A stretch of DNA of 64,000 bases from Enterobacter sichuanensis. GTDB taxonomy: Bacteria > Pseudomonadota > Gammaproteobacteria > Enterobacterales > Enterobacteriaceae. The stretch's first letter is position 1. Each line of letters begins with the position of its first letter. A model generated the notes under the pieces. It worked only from the letters and a program-made list of their open reading frames with translations. It was not told where the DNA came from and ran no database searches. Below are positions 19,209 to 32,051 of the stretch, piece after piece. Position numbers and translations under genes: made by a program. The DNA is taken from NCBI RefSeq assembly GCF_002939185.1, contig NZ_POVL01000008.1:1-64000 (forward strand). Reading direction: 5' to 3'.

Positions 19209-22200
19209 TTGAGCCAGGAATACACTGAAGACAAAGAAGTCACACTATCGAAGCTAAGCAGCGGACGTCGTCTCCTCGAGGCTTTGCTGATTGTTATTGC
19301 CCTTTTTGCCGTCTGGCTGATGGCAGCCTTACTCAGTTTCAATCCCTCAGATCCCAGCTGGTCACAAACTGCATGGCATGAGCCTATTCATAATTTAGGC
19401 GGCGTACCCGGTGCCTGGCTTGCGGACACGCTCTTTTTCATTTTCGGTGTGATGGCCTACACCCTTCCCGTCATTATTATCGGCGGGTGCTGGTTTGCGT
19501 GGCGACACCGTCAAAACGATGATTACATCGACTATTTCGCCGTTTCGCTGCGTCTGATTGGCGCACTGGCACTGATCCTCACCTCATGCGGGCTGGCGGC
19601 CATTAATGCGGATGATATCTGGTACTTCGCTTCGGGCGGCGTGATTGGCAGTCTGTTGAGTTCTGCGCTGCAGCCGATGCTTCATAGCAGCGGCGGCACG
19701 CTGGCGTTGCTGTGCATCTGGGCGGCGGGGCTGACGTTATTCACCGGCTGGTCCTGGGTGAGCATTGCCGAGAAAATTGGCAGTTTTATCCTCACTATTC
19801 TGACCTTCGCCAGCAACCGTACCCGTCGTGACGATACGTGGGTTGATGAAGATGAGTACGAAGATGAAGAGGAAGATGACGCGCCTGTGCAGCGTCGCGA
19901 GTCTCGTCGTGCTCGAATTCTGCGTGGCGCGCTGGCGCGTCGCCAACGTGTTGCAGAGAAATTTGCCAATCCGCTGGGCCGTAAAACTGATGCGGCGCTC
20001 TTCTCTGGTAAACGCATGGATGAAGACGAGCAGGTGGTCTATCGCGCTGCGGGAAATCAGGTCGATCCTGACGATGTGCTCTTCTCCGGCAACCGTGCCA
20101 CCCCAGGCGATTTTGACGAATACGATCCGCTGTTAAACGGTCATTCGGTCACCGAGCCGGTTGCCGCAGCCGCCGCCGCGACGACCGCTGCTCAGGCCTA
20201 TGCCGCCCCCGTTGACGCCGTGATGCCTTCTGCGCCGGTTTCACCGCCGGAATCCGTTATTCAGCAGCCTCAGGTAGACTGGCAGACTGCGCCGGGTGTT
20301 CATACCCCGGAACCGGTTATTGCGCCTGAACCAGAAAGCTATATTCCCGTTCAGCAGGAGCAGTGGCAGCAGCCTTATCAGCCGCCGCAGCCTGCGTATG
20401 AACCACAACACAACCCACACTATGAACAGCCTGTAACTCAACCGTATCAGGAGTATGTGCCTGAACCGGTTGAACCCGTGCAGTCTTATGTCGCACCGCA
20501 ACCTGAGCCGGAACCTGAGCCCGAAATCGTGGAAGAGGTGAAGCCAGCGCGTCCGCCACTGTACTATTTTGAAGAAGTCGAAGAGCGCCGTGCGCGTGAA
20601 CGCGAACAGCTGGCGGCCTGGTATCAGCCAGTGCCTGAACCGGTGCAGGAACCTGTTACGAAAGCACCTGCTGTTTCGGCCCCTCAGGTTGATCCAACAC
20701 CTTCGGTTGCCCCTGTAGCGGAAAGCGTGAAGCAGGCCACCGCGGCGGCGGCCGTGGCTGCACCTGTCTTTAGCCTGGCAACAGGGGGAGCGCCACGTCC
20801 TCAGGTGAAAGAGGGGATTGGTCCTCAATTGCCTCGTCCTAACCGCGTCCGCGTGCCAACGCGTCGTGAGCTTGCCTCTTACGGTATCAAGCTGCCTTCC
20901 CAGCGGATGGCCGAAGAAAAAGCCCGCGAGTCAGAGTACGAGGATGATGCCGATGACATGCAGCAGGCTGAGCTGGCTCGCCAGTTCGCCGCGCAGCAGA
21001 ATCAACGCTACGGTGAGGAATATCAGCACGATGAGCCTGCGCTGGACGACGATGACGCGGCGGAAGCCGAACTGGCGCGCCAGTTTGCCGCTACCCAGCA
21101 GCAGCGCTATTCCGGCGAACAACCGGCTGGCGCAAATCCGTTCTCCCTGTCGGATTTTGAATTCTCGCCGATGAAAGATCTGGTGGATGATGGCCCGAGC
21201 GAGCCTTTATTTACCCCGAGCGTGATGCCGGAAGCGGAGCCTGTGCGCCAGCAACCCGCACAGCCGTCATACGCACCGCAACCGCAGCAGCCACAACAAC
21301 CGCCGCAGTTCCAGCAGCCTGCGCCACAGCCGCAGGAGAGTCTGATTCACCCGCTGCTGATGCGTAACGGTGACAGCCGTCCGCTGCAACGTCCAAGCAC
21401 GCCACTGCCGTCGCTGGATCTGTTAACGCCGCCGCCAGCGGAAGTTGAACCGGTTGATACCTTCGCGCTGGAGCAGATGGCGCGTCTGGTCGAAGCGCGT
21501 CTGGCTGACTTCCGCATTAAAGCGGACGTGGTGAACTACTCCCCGGGGCCGGTCATCACCCGTTTCGAACTGAATCTGGCGCCAGGCGTAAAAGCCGCAC
21601 GTATTTCTAACCTCTCCCGTGACCTGGCGCGTTCTCTGTCGACCGTAGCGGTGCGTGTGGTGGAGGTCATACCGGGCAAACCGTACGTTGGCCTTGAACT
21701 GCCGAACAAGAAACGTCAGACCGTCTACCTGCGTGAAGTGCTGGATAACACCAAGTTCCGCGATAACCCTTCCCCGCTAACGGTGGTGCTGGGTAAAGAT
21801 ATTGCGGGCGATCCGGTAGTGGCAGACCTTGCGAAGATGCCTCACCTGCTGGTGGCCGGTACGACCGGTTCCGGTAAGTCCGTCGGTGTGAACGCCATGA
21901 TCCTTAGCATGCTCTATAAAGCGCAGCCGGAAGATGTGCGTTTCATCATGATCGACCCGAAAATGCTCGAACTGTCCGTCTATGAAGGCATCCCGCACCT
22001 GCTGACGGAAGTGGTTACCGACATGAAAGACGCGGCCAACGCCCTGCGCTGGAGCGTGAACGAGATGGAACGTCGCTACAAGCTGATGTCGGCACTGGGC
22101 GTGCGTAACCTGGCCGGTTATAACGAGAAAATCGCCGAGGCGGCGCGTATGGGCCGTCCGATCCCGGATCCGTACTGGAAACCGGGAGACAGCATGGATG

Positions 22201-22877
22201 CACAGCATCCGGTGCTGGAAAAACTGCCTTATATCGTGGTGCTGGTAGATGAATTCGCCGACCTGATGATGACCGTCGGTAAAAAAGTGGAAGAGCTGAT
22301 TGCCCGCCTGGCGCAGAAAGCGCGCGCCGCCGGTATTCACCTTGTGCTGGCGACCCAGCGTCCATCCGTGGACGTTATCACCGGTCTGATTAAAGCGAAC
22401 ATCCCGACGCGTATCGCCTTTACCGTATCCAGTAAAATTGACTCACGTACCATCCTTGATCAGGGCGGTGCAGAGTCGCTGCTGGGGATGGGAGACATGC
22501 TCTATTCCGGCCCGAATTCCACCTCTCCGGTGCGTGTTCACGGCGCATTCGTTCGCGACCAGGAAGTGCACGCGGTAGTCCAGGACTGGAAAGCACGTGG
22601 TCGTCCGCAATATGTTGATGGCATCACCAGCGACACGGAAAGCGAAGGCGGCGGCGGTGGCTTCGACGGCGGCGAAGAGCTGGATCCGTTATTCGATCAG
22701 GCGGTGAACTTCGTGACCGAAAAACGCAAGGCCTCCATCTCTGGCGTACAGCGTCAGTTCCGCATCGGCTATAACCGCGCGGCGCGTATCATCGAACAGA
22801 TGGAAGCGCAGGGTATTGTCAGCGAGCAGGGGCACAACGGTAACCGCGAGGTGCTGGCACCGCCGCCGTTTGATTAA
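19209..22877 (+). CDS. ftsK: DNA translocase FtsK
   Basis: FtsK couples septation to chromosome-dimer resolution at dif. The start is TTG at 19209, with GGAG 9 nt upstream, and yields [10 protein letters not shown] as in E. coli. Four transmembrane helices lie within residues 20-200. A long acidic, Pro/Gln-rich linker runs from about 210 to 760. The alpha/beta RecA-like motor has Walker A GTTGSGKS at 884-891 and Walker B LVDEFADL. The gamma winged helix (last about 65 residues) reads polar KOPS sites and activates XerD. At 1222 aa it is about 100 residues shorter than the E. coli protein, all in the linker. The linker contains two copies of an [12 protein letters not shown] unit. Confidence 0.97.
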   Translation: MSQEYTEDKEVTLSKLSSGRRLLEALLIVIALFAVWLMAALLSFNPSDPSWSQTAWHEPIHNLGGVPGAWLADTLFFIFGVMAYTLPVIIIGGCWFAWRHRQNDDYIDYFAVSLRLIGALALILTSCGLAAINADDIWYFASGGVIGSLLSSALQPMLHSSGGTLALLCIWAAGLTLFTGWSWVSIAEKIGSFILTILTFASNRTRRDDTWVDEDEYEDEEEDDAPVQRRESRRARILRGALARRQRVAEKFANPLGRKTDAALFSGKRMDEDEQVVYRAAGNQVDPDDVLFSGNRATPGDFDEYDPLLNGHSVTEPVAAAAAATTAAQAYAAPVDAVMPSAPVSPPESVIQQPQVDWQTAPGVHTPEPVIAPEPESYIPVQQEQWQQPYQPPQPAYEPQHNPHYEQPVTQPYQEYVPEPVEPVQSYVAPQPEPEPEPEIVEEVKPARPPLYYFEEVEERRAREREQLAAWYQPVPEPVQEPVTKAPAVSAPQVDPTPSVAPVAESVKQATAAAAVAAPVFSLATGGAPRPQVKEGIGPQLPRPNRVRVPTRRELASYGIKLPSQRMAEEKARESEYEDDADDMQQAELARQFAAQQNQRYGEEYQHDEPALDDDDAAEAELARQFAATQQQRYSGEQPAGANPFSLSDFEFSPMKDLVDDGPSEPLFTPSVMPEAEPVRQQPAQPSYAPQPQQPQQPPQFQQPAPQPQESLIHPLLMRNGDSRPLQRPSTPLPSLDLLTPPPAEVEPVDTFALEQMARLVEARLADFRIKADVVNYSPGPVITRFELNLAPGVKAARISNLSRDLARSLSTVAVRVVEVIPGKPYVGLELPNKKRQTVYLREVLDNTKFRDNPSPLTVVLGKDIAGDPVVADLAKMPHLLVAGTTGSGKSVGVNAMILSMLYKAQPEDVRFIMIDPKMLELSVYEGIPHLLTEVVTDMKDAANALRWSVNEMERRYKLMSALGVRNLAGYNEKIAEAARMGRPIPDPYWKPGDSMDAQHPVLEKLPYIVVLVDEFADLMMTVGKKVEELIARLAQKARAAGIHLVLATQRPSVDVITGLIKANIPTRIAFTVSSKIDSRTILDQGGAESLLGMGDMLYSGPNSTSPVRVHGAFVRDQEVHAVVQDWKARGRPQYVDGITSDTESEGGGGGFDGGEELDPLFDQAVNFVTEKRKASISGVQRQFRIGYNRAARIIEQMEAQGIVSEQGHNGNREVLAPPPFD

Positions 22878-23005
22878 CCTTCGGCAATTGCAAAGAAGGG
22901 TAAATCAACCAAAATTAAGCATTTTCTTCTGTCGCCTGCCTGCGGGCAGGTCCAGAATAGAAGACGGAAACCCCATATTGGGAAGACGTATTTTAAGGAA
23001 TAACA

Positions 23006-23617
23006 ATGAAAAAAATCGCCATCGCCTGTGCATTACTCACCAGTTTTGTTGCCAGCAGCGTCTGGGCTGATGCAGCCAGCGACCTTAAAAGCCGACTGGA
23101 TAAAGTAAGCAGCTTCCACGCCAGCTTCACGCAAAAAGTGACTGACGGCAGCGGCAACGCGGTGCAGGAAGGTCAGGGAGATTTGTGGGTAAAACGCCCG
23201 AATCTGTTTAACTGGCACATGACCCAGCCGGATGAAAGCATCCTGGTGTCTGACGGTAAAACGCTATGGTTCTTCAACCCGTTCGTTGAGCAGGCAACGG
23301 CGACCTGGCTGAAAGATGCCACCAGCAATACGCCATTTATGCTGATTGCCCGCAACCAGGCCAGCGACTGGCAGCAGTACAATATTAAGCAGACGGGGGA
23401 CGAGTTTGTCCTGACGCCAAAAGGCAGTAACGGCAACCTGAAGCAGTTCACCATTAACGTAAGCCCCAACGGTACCATTAATCAGTTTGGCGCCGTTGAG
23501 CAGGACGATCAGCGCAGCAGCTATCAGCTTAAGTCTCAGCAGAATGGCGCTGTAGATGCATCGAAATTCACCTTTACCCCGCCGCAGGGCGTAACGGTGG
23601 ATGACCAACGTAAGTAA
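23006..23617 (+). CDS. lolA: Outer-membrane lipoprotein carrier protein LolA
   Basis: LolA is the periplasmic chaperone that takes lipoproteins from LolCDE to LolB. The 203-aa precursor has a signal peptide [18 protein letters not shown], cleaved after WA at residue 21, and the open beta-barrel fold of the family ([20 protein letters not shown], in parts). The start has a TAAGGA Shine-Dalgarno. rarA follows after 9 bp. Confidence 0.97.
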   Translation: MKKIAIACALLTSFVASSVWADAASDLKSRLDKVSSFHASFTQKVTDGSGNAVQEGQGDLWVKRPNLFNWHMTQPDESILVSDGKTLWFFNPFVEQATATWLKDATSNTPFMLIARNQASDWQQYNIKQTGDEFVLTPKGSNGNLKQFTINVSPNGTINQFGAVEQDDQRSSYQLKSQQNGAVDASKFTFTPPQGVTVDDQRK

Positions 23618-23626
23618 GAGGCGTGA

Positions 23627-24970
23627 GTGAGCAATCTGTCGCTCGATTTTTCAGACAACGCGTTTCAACCTCTGGCCGCTCGTATGCGGCCAGAAAATTT
23701 AGCGCAGTATATCGGCCAGCAACACCTGCTGGCTGCCGGTAAGCCATTGCCGCGCGCCATTGAGGCCGGGCATCTTCACTCGATGATCCTCTGGGGGCCA
23801 CCCGGCACGGGCAAAACCACGCTTGCCGAAGTGATTGCCCGCTATGCGAACGCGGACGTTGAACGCATCTCTGCAGTTACATCCGGCGTGAAAGAGATCC
23901 GCGAAGCGATCGAGCGCGCGCGGCAGAACCGCAATGCCGGGCGCAGGACTATCCTCTTCGTGGACGAAGTTCACCGCTTCAACAAAAGTCAGCAGGATGC
24001 CTTTCTGCCGCACATTGAAGACGGCACGATCTTCTTCATCGGGGCGACTACCGAAAATCCCTCGTTTGAACTGAACTCGGCGCTGTTGTCTCGTGCGCGC
24101 GTTTACTTGCTCAAATCGTTGACCGTCGAGGATATCGAAAAGGTTCTCACCCAGGCGATGGACGATAAAGCGCGCGGCTACGGCGGGCAGGATATCGTTC
24201 TGCCTGACGACACGCGTCGTGCGATTGCGGAGCTGGTGAACGGTGATGCGCGTCGGGCGCTGAACACGCTGGAGATGATGGCCGACATGGCCGAAGTCGA
24301 CGATGCTGGCAAACGAGTGCTGAAGCCGGAACTGCTCACCGAAATAGCCGGGGAGCGCAGCGCGCGTTTCGATAATAAAGGCGATCGATTTTACGATCTC
24401 ATTTCTGCCCTGCATAAATCCGTGCGCGGCAGCGCGCCAGATGCGGCACTGTACTGGTACGCGCGCATCATTACTGCCGGTGGCGATCCGCTGTACGTTG
24501 CGCGCCGCTGCCTGGCGATCGCCTCAGAAGATGTCGGCAATGCCGATCCTCGTGCCATGCAGGTCGCGCTGTCGGCGTGGGATTGTTTCACCCGCGTGGG
24601 TCCGGCGGAAGGCGAACGTGCAATTGCCCAGGCGATTGTCTATCTGGCCTGTGCGCCGAAAAGCAATGCCGTTTATACCGCGTTTAAAGCGGCGATGTCT
24701 GATGCGCGTGAACGCCCGGACTACGATGTGCCGGTTCACCTGCGTAATGCGCCAACGAAACTGATGAAAGAGATGGGGTATGGGCAGGAGTATCGTTACG
24801 CCCATGACGAACCCAATGCCTACGCGGCCGGTGAGGAATATTTCCCGCAGGAGATGGCACAAACCCGCTATTATCACCCCACAAACAGAGGTCTTGAAGG
24901 CAAGATTGGCGAAAAGCTCGCCTGGCTCGCCGGACAGGATCAAAATAGCCCTATAAAACGCTACCGTTAG
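23627..24970 (+). CDS. rarA: Replication-associated recombination protein RarA
   Basis: RarA (MgsA) is a clamp-loader-like AAA+ ATPase that acts at stalled forks and single-stranded gaps with SSB. The start is GTG at 23627, giving 447 aa as in E. coli. Walker A is GPPGTGKT at 57-64, Walker B is FVDEVHRF, and a sensor ATTENPSFE follows. The C-terminal tetramerisation domain (MgsA_C) ends SPIKRYR. It is probably co-transcribed with lolA. Confidence 0.97.
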   Translation: MSNLSLDFSDNAFQPLAARMRPENLAQYIGQQHLLAAGKPLPRAIEAGHLHSMILWGPPGTGKTTLAEVIARYANADVERISAVTSGVKEIREAIERARQNRNAGRRTILFVDEVHRFNKSQQDAFLPHIEDGTIFFIGATTENPSFELNSALLSRARVYLLKSLTVEDIEKVLTQAMDDKARGYGGQDIVLPDDTRRAIAELVNGDARRALNTLEMMADMAEVDDAGKRVLKPELLTEIAGERSARFDNKGDRFYDLISALHKSVRGSAPDAALYWYARIITAGGDPLYVARRCLAIASEDVGNADPRAMQVALSAWDCFTRVGPAEGERAIAQAIVYLACAPKSNAVYTAFKAAMSDARERPDYDVPVHLRNAPTKLMKEMGYGQEYRYAHDEPNAYAAGEEYFPQEMAQTRYYHPTNRGLEGKIGEKLAWLAGQDQNSPIKRYR

Positions 24971-25041
24971 TGCAGTCGTTGCGGTAATGTTGGCGTTGTA
25001 TCCCTGTGATCGCAGGCTGTGGTCACTTTTTCCTATTTTAA

Positions 25042-26355
<1,314 letters not shown>

Positions 26356-26371
26356 TGATTTGCCTCAAAAT

Positions 26372-26399
26372 AAAAAAGCGCCTGCGGGCGCTTTTTTTA
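26372..26399 (+). terminator. Terminator of serS
   Basis: An 11-bp stem (AAAAAAGCGCC / GGCGCTTTTTT) with a TGCG tetraloop and a seven-T tail lies 16 bp after serS. Confidence 0.9.
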
Positions 26400-26409
26400 T
26401 GTCTGTGAA

Positions 26410-26450
26410 TTGATACGACGCAATACCCCCTCCCTCCAAAGTAGTAATAC
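26410..26450 (+). promoter_or_regulatory. FNR-type promoter of dmsABC
   Basis: TTGAT-ACGA-CGCAA (26410-26423) matches the FNR box TTGATNNNNATCAA fully on the left half and at 3 of 5 on the right. A -10-like TAATAC lies at 26445-26450. A start near 26457 would place the box centre about 40.5 bp upstream, the class II FNR position known for E. coli dmsA. The resulting leader is about 110 nt. Confidence 0.55.
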
Positions 26451-26566
26451 TGTTGCGAATGAAAGTCAGCATAAAAAGCTGAATACCCGGAAATTCGATA
26501 TCTATAAAGCTATGTAGCGGTTCGCGCCGCCTCTCTTTTCTTTGTGAGCAACCAAAGTGAGTTTCT

Positions 26567-29011
26567 ATGAAAATCAACGCGCCTGAAGCACTCATGGCTG
26601 CCGAGGTCACTCGCCGTGGGTTGATGAAAACCACGGCAATAGGCGGTCTGGCTGTAGCCAGCAGCGCCTTCACGCTCCCTTTTACCCGACTGGCATCGGC
26701 GGCAGAGGCACTCTCCCCAGCCACGACGCCTGAAAAAGTGGTGTGGAGTGCCTGTACCGTCAACTGTGGTAGCCGTTGTCCCCTGCGTATGCACGTGGTG
26801 GACGGCGAAATTAAGTATGTCGAAACCGATAATACCGGCGACGATAGCTACGAAGGGTTACATCAGGTTAGGGCTTGTCTGCGCGGACGCTCCATGCGTC
26901 GTCGCGTGTATAACCCGGACCGTCTGAAATACCCGATGAAACGCGTCGGCAAGCGTGGAGAAGGGAAGTTCGAGCGGATTAGCTGGGATGAAGCCTACGA
27001 TATCATCGCCAGCAATATGCAGCGTTTGATCAAAGAGTACGGCAACGAATCCATCTACCTGAACTATGGCACCGGGACTCTCGGCGGCACGTTGACCCGC
27101 TCCTGGCCACCGGGTAAAACGCTGGTGGCGCGCCTGATGAATTGCTGTGGCGGTTATCTCAATCACTACGGTGATTACTCCTCGGCGCAGATCGCCGCTG
27201 GCCTGAACTACACCTACGGTGGCTGGGCGGACGGAAACAGCCCGTCGGATATCGAAAACAGTAAGCTGGTCGTGCTGTTCGGTAACAACCCGGGTGAAAC
27301 GCGTATGAGCGGCGGCGGGGTGACCTACTATCTGGAACAGGCCCGCGCCAAATCCAATGCCCGCATGATCATCATCGATCCGCGCTATACCGACACCGGT
27401 GCAGGGCGTGAAGATGAATGGATCCCCATTCGTCCGGGGACCGATGCGGCGCTGGTCTCCGCACTGGCCTGGGTGATGATCACCGAAAACCTCGTCGATC
27501 AGCCTTTCCTGGATAAATACTGCGTCGGCTATGACGAGAAAACCCTGCCGGCCAGCGCGCCAGCAAACGGGCATTACAAAGCGTATATTCTCGGCCAGGG
27601 CAGCGACGGCGTAGCGAAAACGCCGGCGTGGGCATCTACCATCACCGGTATTCCGGCGGAACGTATTGTGCAGCTGGCACGTGAAATTGGCTCAGCCAAA
27701 CCTGCCTACATCAGCCAGGGCTGGGGCCCGCAGCGCCATGCGAACGGCGAAATTGCCACCCGCGCTATCTCTATGCTCTCTATTCTGACCGGCAACGTCG
27801 GTATTCACGGCGGTAATACCGGCGCGCGTGAAGGTTCGTACTCGCTGCCGTTTGAACGGATGCCGACCCTGGACAACCCCGTGAAGACCAGCATCTCCAT
27901 GTTTATGTGGACCGATGCGATTGAACGTGGCCCGGAAATGACCGCCCTGCGCGACGGTGTGCGCGGCAAGGACAAACTGGACGTGCCGATCAAGATGATC
28001 TGGAACTATGCCGGCAACTGTCTTATCAACCAGCACTCCGAAATTAACCGTACCCATGAAATCCTGCAGGACGACAAGAAGTGCGAGATGATTGTGGTGA
28101 TCGACTGCCACATGACCTCCTCGGCAAAATATGCCGATATTCTTCTGCCGGACTGCACCGCCTCTGAGCAGATGGATTTCGCGCTGGATGCCTCCTGCGG
28201 CAACATGTCCTATGTGATCTTCACCGACCAGGCCATCAAGCCGCGTTTTGAGTGCAAAACCATCTATGAAATGACCTCCGAACTGGCGAAACGGCTTGGT
28301 GTAGAGCAGCAGTTTACCGAGGGGCGTACTCAGGAAGGGTGGATGCGCCATCTTCACGCGCTCTCCCGTAAAGCGATCCCCGATCTGCCGGACTTCGATA
28401 CCTTCCGCAAGCAGGGTATGTACAAACAGCGTGACCCGGAAGGGCATCACGTGGCGTACAAAGCGTTCCGTGAAGATCCGCAGGCGAACCCGCTAACCAC
28501 GCCGTCGGGCAAAATCGAAATCTACTCCGAAGAGCTGGCAAAAATCGCCTCTACCTGGGAGCTGCCGGAAGGGGACGTTATCGATCCGCTGCCGATCTAC
28601 ACGCCGGGTTTTGAAAACTATAACGATCCACTGACGGCGAAATTCCCGCTGCAACTGACCGGTTTCCACTACAAAGCGCGTGTTCACTCCACTTACGGTA
28701 ACGTCGATGTCCTGAAAGCGGCCTGTCGACAGGAGATGTGGATCAACCCGATGGATGCCAAAGCGCGCGGTATCAGCAATGGCGATCGCGTGCGGATCTT
28801 TAACGGCCGCGGTGAGGTCCATATTGAAGCCAAAGTGACCCCGCGCATGATGCCCGGCGTGGTGGCGCTGGGGGAAGGCGCCTGGTACAGCCCGGATGCA
28901 AAGGGCATCGATCAGGCTGGCAGTATTAACGTACTGACCACGCAGCGCCCGTCGCCGCTGGCAAAAGGCAACCCATCCCACACAAACCTTGTCCAGGTTG
29001 AAAAGGTTTAA
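26567..29011 (+). CDS. dmsA: Anaerobic dimethyl sulfoxide reductase, catalytic subunit
   Basis: DmsA is the molybdo-bis(pyranopterin guanine dinucleotide) subunit that reduces DMSO and other S- and N-oxides in anaerobic respiration. The 814-aa length equals E. coli. A Tat signal with TRRGLMKTTAIGG (about 15-27) and a hydrophobic stretch is followed by the [4Fe-4S]-binding CTVNCGSRC motif (about 62-70) with RACLRGRS. Molybdopterin-binding motifs such as GNNPGETRMSGGG follow. It is the first gene of dmsABC. Confidence 0.97.
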   Translation: MKINAPEALMAAEVTRRGLMKTTAIGGLAVASSAFTLPFTRLASAAEALSPATTPEKVVWSACTVNCGSRCPLRMHVVDGEIKYVETDNTGDDSYEGLHQVRACLRGRSMRRRVYNPDRLKYPMKRVGKRGEGKFERISWDEAYDIIASNMQRLIKEYGNESIYLNYGTGTLGGTLTRSWPPGKTLVARLMNCCGGYLNHYGDYSSAQIAAGLNYTYGGWADGNSPSDIENSKLVVLFGNNPGETRMSGGGVTYYLEQARAKSNARMIIIDPRYTDTGAGREDEWIPIRPGTDAALVSALAWVMITENLVDQPFLDKYCVGYDEKTLPASAPANGHYKAYILGQGSDGVAKTPAWASTITGIPAERIVQLAREIGSAKPAYISQGWGPQRHANGEIATRAISMLSILTGNVGIHGGNTGAREGSYSLPFERMPTLDNPVKTSISMFMWTDAIERGPEMTALRDGVRGKDKLDVPIKMIWNYAGNCLINQHSEINRTHEILQDDKKCEMIVVIDCHMTSSAKYADILLPDCTASEQMDFALDASCGNMSYVIFTDQAIKPRFECKTIYEMTSELAKRLGVEQQFTEGRTQEGWMRHLHALSRKAIPDLPDFDTFRKQGMYKQRDPEGHHVAYKAFREDPQANPLTTPSGKIEIYSEELAKIASTWELPEGDVIDPLPIYTPGFENYNDPLTAKFPLQLTGFHYKARVHSTYGNVDVLKAACRQEMWINPMDAKARGISNGDRVRIFNGRGEVHIEAKVTPRMMPGVVALGEGAWYSPDAKGIDQAGSINVLTTQRPSPLAKGNPSHTNLVQVEKV

Positions 29012-29021
29012 GGAGTAACCG

Positions 29022-29639
29022 ATGACAACCCAGTATGGATTTTTTATTGATTCCAGCCGTTGCACCGGGTGCAAAACCTGCGAGCTGGCCTGTAAAGATT
29101 ACAAAGACCTGACTCCGGACGTGAGCTTCCGTCGCATCTACGAATACGCCGGGGGCGACTGGCAGGAAGATAACGGCGTCTGGCATCAGAACGTGTTCGC
29201 TTATTACCTGTCGATTGCCTGTAACCACTGTGAAGATCCCGCCTGTACCAAGGTCTGCCCGAGCGGCGCGATGCATAAGCGTGAAGACGGTTTTGTGGTG
29301 GTGGATGAAGATGTTTGCATCGGCTGTCGCTATTGCCATATGGCCTGCCCCTACGGCGCACCGCAGTACAACGCCGCGAAAGGGCATATGACCAAATGCG
29401 ATGGCTGCCACACCCGCGTCGCAGAGGGCAAAAAGCCGATTTGCGTCGAATCCTGCCCGCTGCGCGCGCTGGACTTCGGCCCAGTTGAAGAGCTGCGTCA
29501 AAAACACGGTCAGCTTGCCGCAGTGGCGCCCCTGCCGTCTGCGCACTTCACGAAGCCGAGTATTGTGATTAAACCTAACGCCAACAGCCGTCCTACAGGT
29601 GATACCACCGGCTACCTGGCAAATCCGAAGGAGGTGTGA
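29022..29639 (+). CDS. dmsB: DMSO reductase iron-sulfur subunit
   Basis: DmsB passes electrons from menaquinol at DmsC to DmsA through four [4Fe-4S] clusters. The 205-aa sequence shows four cysteine groups: CTGCKTCELAC, CNHCEDPACTKVC, CIGCRYCHMAC and CDGCHTRV with a distal CVESC. There is no Tat signal, so it is carried across the membrane with DmsA. It starts 10 bp after dmsA and ends 1 bp before dmsC. Confidence 0.97.
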   Translation: MTTQYGFFIDSSRCTGCKTCELACKDYKDLTPDVSFRRIYEYAGGDWQEDNGVWHQNVFAYYLSIACNHCEDPACTKVCPSGAMHKREDGFVVVDEDVCIGCRYCHMACPYGAPQYNAAKGHMTKCDGCHTRVAEGKKPICVESCPLRALDFGPVEELRQKHGQLAAVAPLPSAHFTKPSIVIKPNANSRPTGDTTGYLANPKEV

Positions 29640-29640
29640 G

Positions 29641-30504
29641 ATGGGAAGTGGATGGCATGAATGGCCGCTGATGATCTTCACGGTCTTTGGTCAGTGCGTG
29701 GCTGGTGGCTTCATTGTGCTCGCGCTGGCGCTGCTGAAGGGTAATCTCAGCGGCGAACAGCAGCAGCGTTTAGTGTTGAGCATGTTTGGCCTGTGGGTGC
29801 TCATGGGGATTGGCTTCGTTGCTTCTACGCTGCACCTGGGCTCGCCGATGCGCGCATTTAATTCTCTGAACCGTGTGGGCGCCTCGTCCCTCAGTAATGA
29901 GATTGCCAGCGGGGCGATTTTCTTTGCCGTTGGCGGGCTGGGCTGGCTGCTGGCCGCAATGAAGAAGCTGCCTGCGGCTCTACGCAGCCTGTGGCTGATC
30001 GTGACCATGGTGCTGGGCGTGGTGTTCGTGTGGATGATGGTGCGCGTCTATAACACCATCGACACGGTTCCCACCTGGTACACCGTCTGGACGCCAATGA
30101 GCTTCTTCCTGACCATGTTTATCGGCGGACCGCTGCTGGGCTATCTGTTGCTGCGCGTGGCGGGGGTAGACGGTTGGGCTATGCGCTTGCTGCCTGCCGT
30201 TTCGCTGCTGGCGCTGGTCGTGAGTGCTATGGTTGCCCTGATGCAGGGCGCTGAACTGGCAACCATTCACAGTTCGATTCAGCAGGCGTCTGCCCTGGTG
30301 CCGGATTACGGTTCGCTAATGGCCTGGCGTGTCGTTCTGCTGGTCGCGGCATTGGTATTCTGGATTGCCCCGCAGCTCAAAGGTTATCAGCCCGCGCTGC
30401 CGCTGCTGTCACTGGCCTTTGTACTCGTCCTGACGGACGAACTGATTGGCCGTGGGGTATTCTACGGATTGCATATGACCGTGGGTATGGCTGTCGCCAG
30501 TTAA
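29641..30504 (+). CDS. dmsC: DMSO reductase membrane anchor subunit
   Basis: DmsC is the integral-membrane subunit, with eight predicted helices, that anchors DmsAB on the periplasmic face and oxidises menaquinol. The ATG at 29641 (MGSGWHEWPL) gives 287 aa as in E. coli. An upstream in-frame ATG at 29599 lies inside dmsB and is disfavoured. A terminator follows. Confidence 0.96.
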   Translation: MGSGWHEWPLMIFTVFGQCVAGGFIVLALALLKGNLSGEQQQRLVLSMFGLWVLMGIGFVASTLHLGSPMRAFNSLNRVGASSLSNEIASGAIFFAVGGLGWLLAAMKKLPAALRSLWLIVTMVLGVVFVWMMVRVYNTIDTVPTWYTVWTPMSFFLTMFIGGPLLGYLLLRVAGVDGWAMRLLPAVSLLALVVSAMVALMQGAELATIHSSIQQASALVPDYGSLMAWRVVLLVAALVFWIAPQLKGYQPALPLLSLAFVLVLTDELIGRGVFYGLHMTVGMAVAS

Positions 30505-30522
30505 GACGGTCATCCCTTCTGT

Positions 30523-30557
30523 AAAGCCGGGTCAGAGCGCCCGGCTTTTCTTTTTTT
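30523..30557 (+). terminator. Terminator of dmsABC
   Basis: A 9-bp stem (AAAGCCGGG / CCCGGCTTT) with an 8-nt loop and a T-rich tail lies 19 bp after dmsC. Confidence 0.85.
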
Positions 30558-30779
30558 CGATCATGAAATTTTTCGACTGTCGTTTTGTTTTAATTTAGGC
30601 CATTAATAAATAAAAACAGAGACATAATTAATATCTATAGCAGGCGTGGCATTAGCAGGATAAGTTTTTTAAATCGACAGGGAACATATTGTGCCTGGCG
30701 GCTAAGTCAGTGGATTGACTTTGTTTTTGCCAGTGGCATGATGCGCACGAAATCTGAACTTCCTCACGGCTTTTAATCC

Positions 30780-31928
30780 ATGACCACCTATACCCGGCCA
30801 GTGCTGCTGTTGCTCTGTGGCCTGCTGCTGTTGACCCTGGCGATCGCAGTGTTAAATACGCTCGTTCCGCTGTGGCTCGCCCATGAAAACTTACCGACCT
30901 GGCAGGTGGGTATGGTCAGCTCGTCCTTTTTTACCGGAAACCTGCTGGGCACGCTGGTGACCGGGAGCCTCATTAAGCGCTTAGGATTTAACCGCAGCTA
31001 TTACCTGGCCTCGCTGATTTTCGCTGCCGGGTGTGCGGGGCTGGGCCTGATGGTCGGCTTCTGGAGCTGGATGGTGTGGCGTTTTATCGCCGGCGTAGGC
31101 TGCGCGATGATTTGGGTGGTCGTTGAAAGTGCGTTAATGTGCAGCGGCACGTCGCGCAATCGCGGGCGCCTGCTGGCAGCCTATATGATGGTGTATTACG
31201 TGGGGACCGTGCTGGGACAACTGATGGTCAGCAAGCTGCCAACCGACCTGATGAGCGTTCTGCCGTGGGTGACGGGTATGGTGCTGGCCGCGATCCTGCC
31301 GCTGCTCTTCACGCGTATTGTGAACCAGAACAGCGAACATCAGGAAGTCACCCACGTCTGGCCAATGCTGAGACTCCGGCAGGCACGTCTGGGGGTAAAT
31401 GGCTGCATTATTTCCGGGATTGTACTGGGCTCGCTCTATGGCCTGATGCCGCTCTATCTGAACCACCAGGGCGTCAGCGATTCCGGGATCGGCTTCTGGA
31501 TGGCGGTGATGGTGAGTGCGGGCATTCTCGGCCAGTGGCCTATTGGCCGTCTGGCGGACCGTTTTGGCCGCCTGCTGGTGCTGCGCGTTCAGGTCTTCGT
31601 GGTGATTATGGGATGCCTCGCCATGCTTAGCAACGCCGCGATGGCACCGGCGCTGTTTATTCTTGGGGCTGCCGGTTTCACGCTCTATCCGGTCGCGATG
31701 GCCTGGGCCTGTGAGAAAGTGGAACATCATCAGCTGGTGGCCATGAACCAGGCGCTTTTACTGAGCTATACCATCGGCAGTTTGTTAGGGCCGACGTTTA
31801 CCGCGATGCTGATGCAGAATTATTCCGACAATTTGCTGTTCATCATGATCGCCAGCGTGTCGTTTATTTATCTCCTGATGCTGCTGCGCAAAGCGGGCGA
31901 ACATCCAACGCCAGTGGCGCATGCCTGA
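30780..31928 (+). CDS. ycaD: MFS transporter YcaD
   Basis: This 382-aa major facilitator superfamily transporter has about twelve transmembrane helices, with family motifs such as GRLADRFGR (about 259-267) between helices 6 and 8 of the second half. Its substrate is not known. The E. coli YcaD length is the same. It stands alone in its own unit, with a 275-bp gap upstream and a terminator downstream. E. coli has ycaC on its left, which is absent here. Confidence 0.92.
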   Translation: MTTYTRPVLLLLCGLLLLTLAIAVLNTLVPLWLAHENLPTWQVGMVSSSFFTGNLLGTLVTGSLIKRLGFNRSYYLASLIFAAGCAGLGLMVGFWSWMVWRFIAGVGCAMIWVVVESALMCSGTSRNRGRLLAAYMMVYYVGTVLGQLMVSKLPTDLMSVLPWVTGMVLAAILPLLFTRIVNQNSEHQEVTHVWPMLRLRQARLGVNGCIISGIVLGSLYGLMPLYLNHQGVSDSGIGFWMAVMVSAGILGQWPIGRLADRFGRLLVLRVQVFVVIMGCLAMLSNAAMAPALFILGAAGFTLYPVAMAWACEKVEHHQLVAMNQALLLSYTIGSLLGPTFTAMLMQNYSDNLLFIMIASVSFIYLLMLLRKAGEHPTPVAHA

Positions 31929-31935
31929 TTAAATT

Positions 31936-31961
31936 AAAGCCAGTCATCGACTGGCTTTTTT
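31936..31961 (+). terminator. Terminator of ycaD
   Basis: A 10-bp stem (AAAGCCAGTC / GACTGGCTTT) with a 3-nt loop and a T tail lies 7 bp after ycaD. Confidence 0.85.
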
Positions 31962-32051
31962 GTCCCCATCACATCTAAGACTTTTACGCATTGTTTGTTT
32001 ATCGCGCCAGGCGATAATTCAGGTGAGTTCTATCACTAAAAGGCAGCAATC

